A DNA stretch of 13,711 nucleotides from Acidobacteriaceae bacterium (GTDB lineage: Bacteria; Acidobacteriota; Terriglobia; Terriglobales; Acidobacteriaceae): positions 1,560 through 15,270 of the forward strand of contig PMOF01000309.1 in the NCBI GenBank assembly GCA_003162495.1. Direction: 5' to 3'. Below are positions 12,440 through 13,711 of the stretch, piece by piece (the stretch's first letter is position 1; every line of letters starts with the position of its first letter). The translations under genes and the position numbers were made by a program. The notes beneath the pieces are model-generated. The model did no database searches. It saw only the letters and a list, made by a program, of their open reading frames with translations, and was not told the origin of the DNA.

Positions 12440-13699
12440 TTATGCATGCACATTCAGCCTGCTCTGTGATGCCGGACTCACCTCGGGATCAGTCGCATCT
12501 TCGGGTGGGCCGTGAATGGAAAAAAATGCAGCGGCAGAAGGTTGTTGCTGGCTCGAGGAATGGGATTGTGAGTTGGCCCCGCCAGAGAATGCCCCTGATG
12601 TTCCTGCACTGGAATCGAGAAAACGGATGTTGTCGAAGCGCAAATCCTGCTGGCGGAATGCGCTCTGCAATCCAGAAACTTCGTTCGCCAGATAACTGCG
12701 CAGGTCGCCTTTCTCGCTGCCCACACTCAGGCCCACCTGGCTGTCGCGAACCACGGTGTGTACCTCGACGCTTCCGAAAGCCTGGGTGCGAAGTCCAATG
12801 TGCATTTCCGATTGGGCAACGCTGGTGACCAGTCGAGCTGCTTCTACCGGACCAGCCTGAGACGAACCAGTCGAAGAGCTGGCCTCGGGGGGTTGTGAAT
12901 TCGCCGCAGGTGATGCAGTAGTTCCGTTTCCTGACTGCTGACTGGCCGGCGGCGGAGTTTGCAGCAATACATTTGTAGTTGGCGCAGGGCCGGCCGGGCT
13001 GCCAGCGTTGACTGAGCCGGAGGGAACGGCCGGGACGGCATTCGCCAATAGCGTCTGCGGACTAGTGTCTGACGAATTCGGCGAAGAGTCAGCTGACCTT
13101 GGCCTCGGGTTTTCCTGGTTTGAAACAGCTTGGGATGTAGATTGGTTTGATGAACTCTGGTTGACCGCAACTTGGTTGGACGCAGCCGGTCTCGCAACCG
13201 GATTCGACACCATGTGACTAGAAGCGACCTGGTTTGAAGACACCCCATTCCCAGGATTAAGTTCTCGAGTTCTAGTCATCGTCGCTGGGATTGTCGACAG
13301 AGATTTCGAACTCCCCGGCATGTTCGAAACCGTCAGCGCACCCAACTCGGCAGCATTGGCAGAGACCGATGCGCTGATCAGTTGCGCCGTGGTGTCTGGG
13401 TTTAACGGGGACGCTTCGCCACTGGATGGGCTGCTTGCAGGATCCGTCGCAGTGATTACCGCAGAGGGCAAGGCATTACTTGCTGGCAAACCGCCGATAT
13501 CTGCGCTCGCCGGCGGCAGCTTTTCTTCAGTCGAGGTTGCCTTCGTCGCAGCAACAGCATTCATAATTGGGTTCGAAGTGCCATCAATCCTGTCGGAGCT
13601 TTTTGTCAGTGTCGCTGCGAGAGACCGCGGAACGTTTTGGTTAAGCTGCGGATTGATGTTGCCTGCGGCCTGATTAGTGTCACTACGGCTCGAACTCAT
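12440..13699 (-). CDS. fliK: Flagellar hook-length control protein FliK
   Basis: 419 residues from the ATG at 13699, but the frame stays open to the window end and no ribosome site precedes this ATG, so the true start may lie outside. Residues 1-290 are a low-complexity, disordered ruler-type region rich in Ser, Ala, Pro, Asn, Gln and Thr. It includes repeated SNQ triplets between about 155 and 195 (SSNQVAS, ASNQVAVNQ, SSNQSTSQ, VSNQEN). Residues 292-365 match the Flg_hook C-terminal domain: EMHIGLRTQAFGSVEVHTVVRDSQVGLSV, then DLRSYLANEVSGLQSAFRQQDLRFDNIRF. This domain talks to FlhB to switch export specificity. The last 55 residues are again Ser/Gln-rich. In the same orientation as flgD and flgE, 35 bases upstream of flgD. 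Confidence 0.88.
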   Translation of the reverse strand: MSSSRSDTNQAAGNINPQLNQNVPRSLAATLTKSSDRIDGTSNPIMNAVAATKATSTEEKLPPASADIGGLPASNALPSAVITATDPASSPSSGEASPLNPDTTAQLISASVSANAAELGALTVSNMPGSSKSLSTIPATMTRTRELNPGNGVSSNQVASSHMVSNPVARPAASNQVAVNQSSSNQSTSQAVSNQENPRPRSADSSPNSSDTSPQTLLANAVPAVPSGSVNAGSPAGPAPTTNVLLQTPPPASQQSGNGTTASPAANSQPPEASSSTGSSQAGPVEAARLVTSVAQSEMHIGLRTQAFGSVEVHTVVRDSQVGLSVGSEKGDLRSYLANEVSGLQSAFRQQDLRFDNIRFLDSSAGTSGAFSGGANSQSHSSSQQQPSAAAFFSIHGPPEDATDPEVSPASQSRLNVHA

Positions 13700-13711
13700 T
13701 GCACCGAGTGC

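Overview
The window is a flagellar export, motor and hook gene block from a GC-rich, Gram-negative-type bacterium. An acidobacterium is my best guess. That rests on gene order, on the style of the proteins, and on a dispersed-type palindrome of a kind I associate with those genomes. It is an inference from memory, not a measured placement.

Almost everything is on the minus strand, so transcription runs from high to low coordinates. The right part (13699 to 10558) encodes hook assembly: fliK (hook-length control), a very short flgD (hook cap) and flgE (hook). A strong hairpin follows flgE. After about 290 bases without a convincing gene, but with a good sigma-54 promoter candidate (10332-10347), comes a tightly packed second unit. 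It holds a small SpoA-domain fliN, a fliO-like gene, fliP, fliQ, fliR, flhB, flhA, a sigma-28 family factor (fliA), fliM, a long CheX/FliY-like fliN, and a protein with a type II secretion/MshE N-terminal-like domain. Many junctions overlap or are separated by only a few bases. The expected logic is that FliP/Q/R, FlhB and FlhA form the export gate, FliM with the two FliN proteins form the C-ring switch, FliA drives late genes, and FliK/FlgD/FlgE build the hook. flhF and flhG, which commonly follow flhA, are absent between flhA and fliA.

The left end is disturbed. After the secretion-like protein lies a CheX-type phosphatase gene that reads as family sequence only if two compensating one-base shifts are made, and its C-terminus runs into a palindromic repeat. 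The N-terminus of the secretion-like protein also looks frameshifted. A convergent plus-strand gene, the 3' part of an AI-2E family transporter, enters from the left edge.

The points most worth a second look are an FlgE insertion resembling a phage virion beta domain, an FlhB whose autocleavage motif is NPNE instead of NPTH, the sigma-54 promoter, the long FliN with a CheX-like domain lacking the catalytic Asn, and the frameshifted CheX gene. I found no wholly new multi-gene system; the novelty lies in variations on a flagellar locus.
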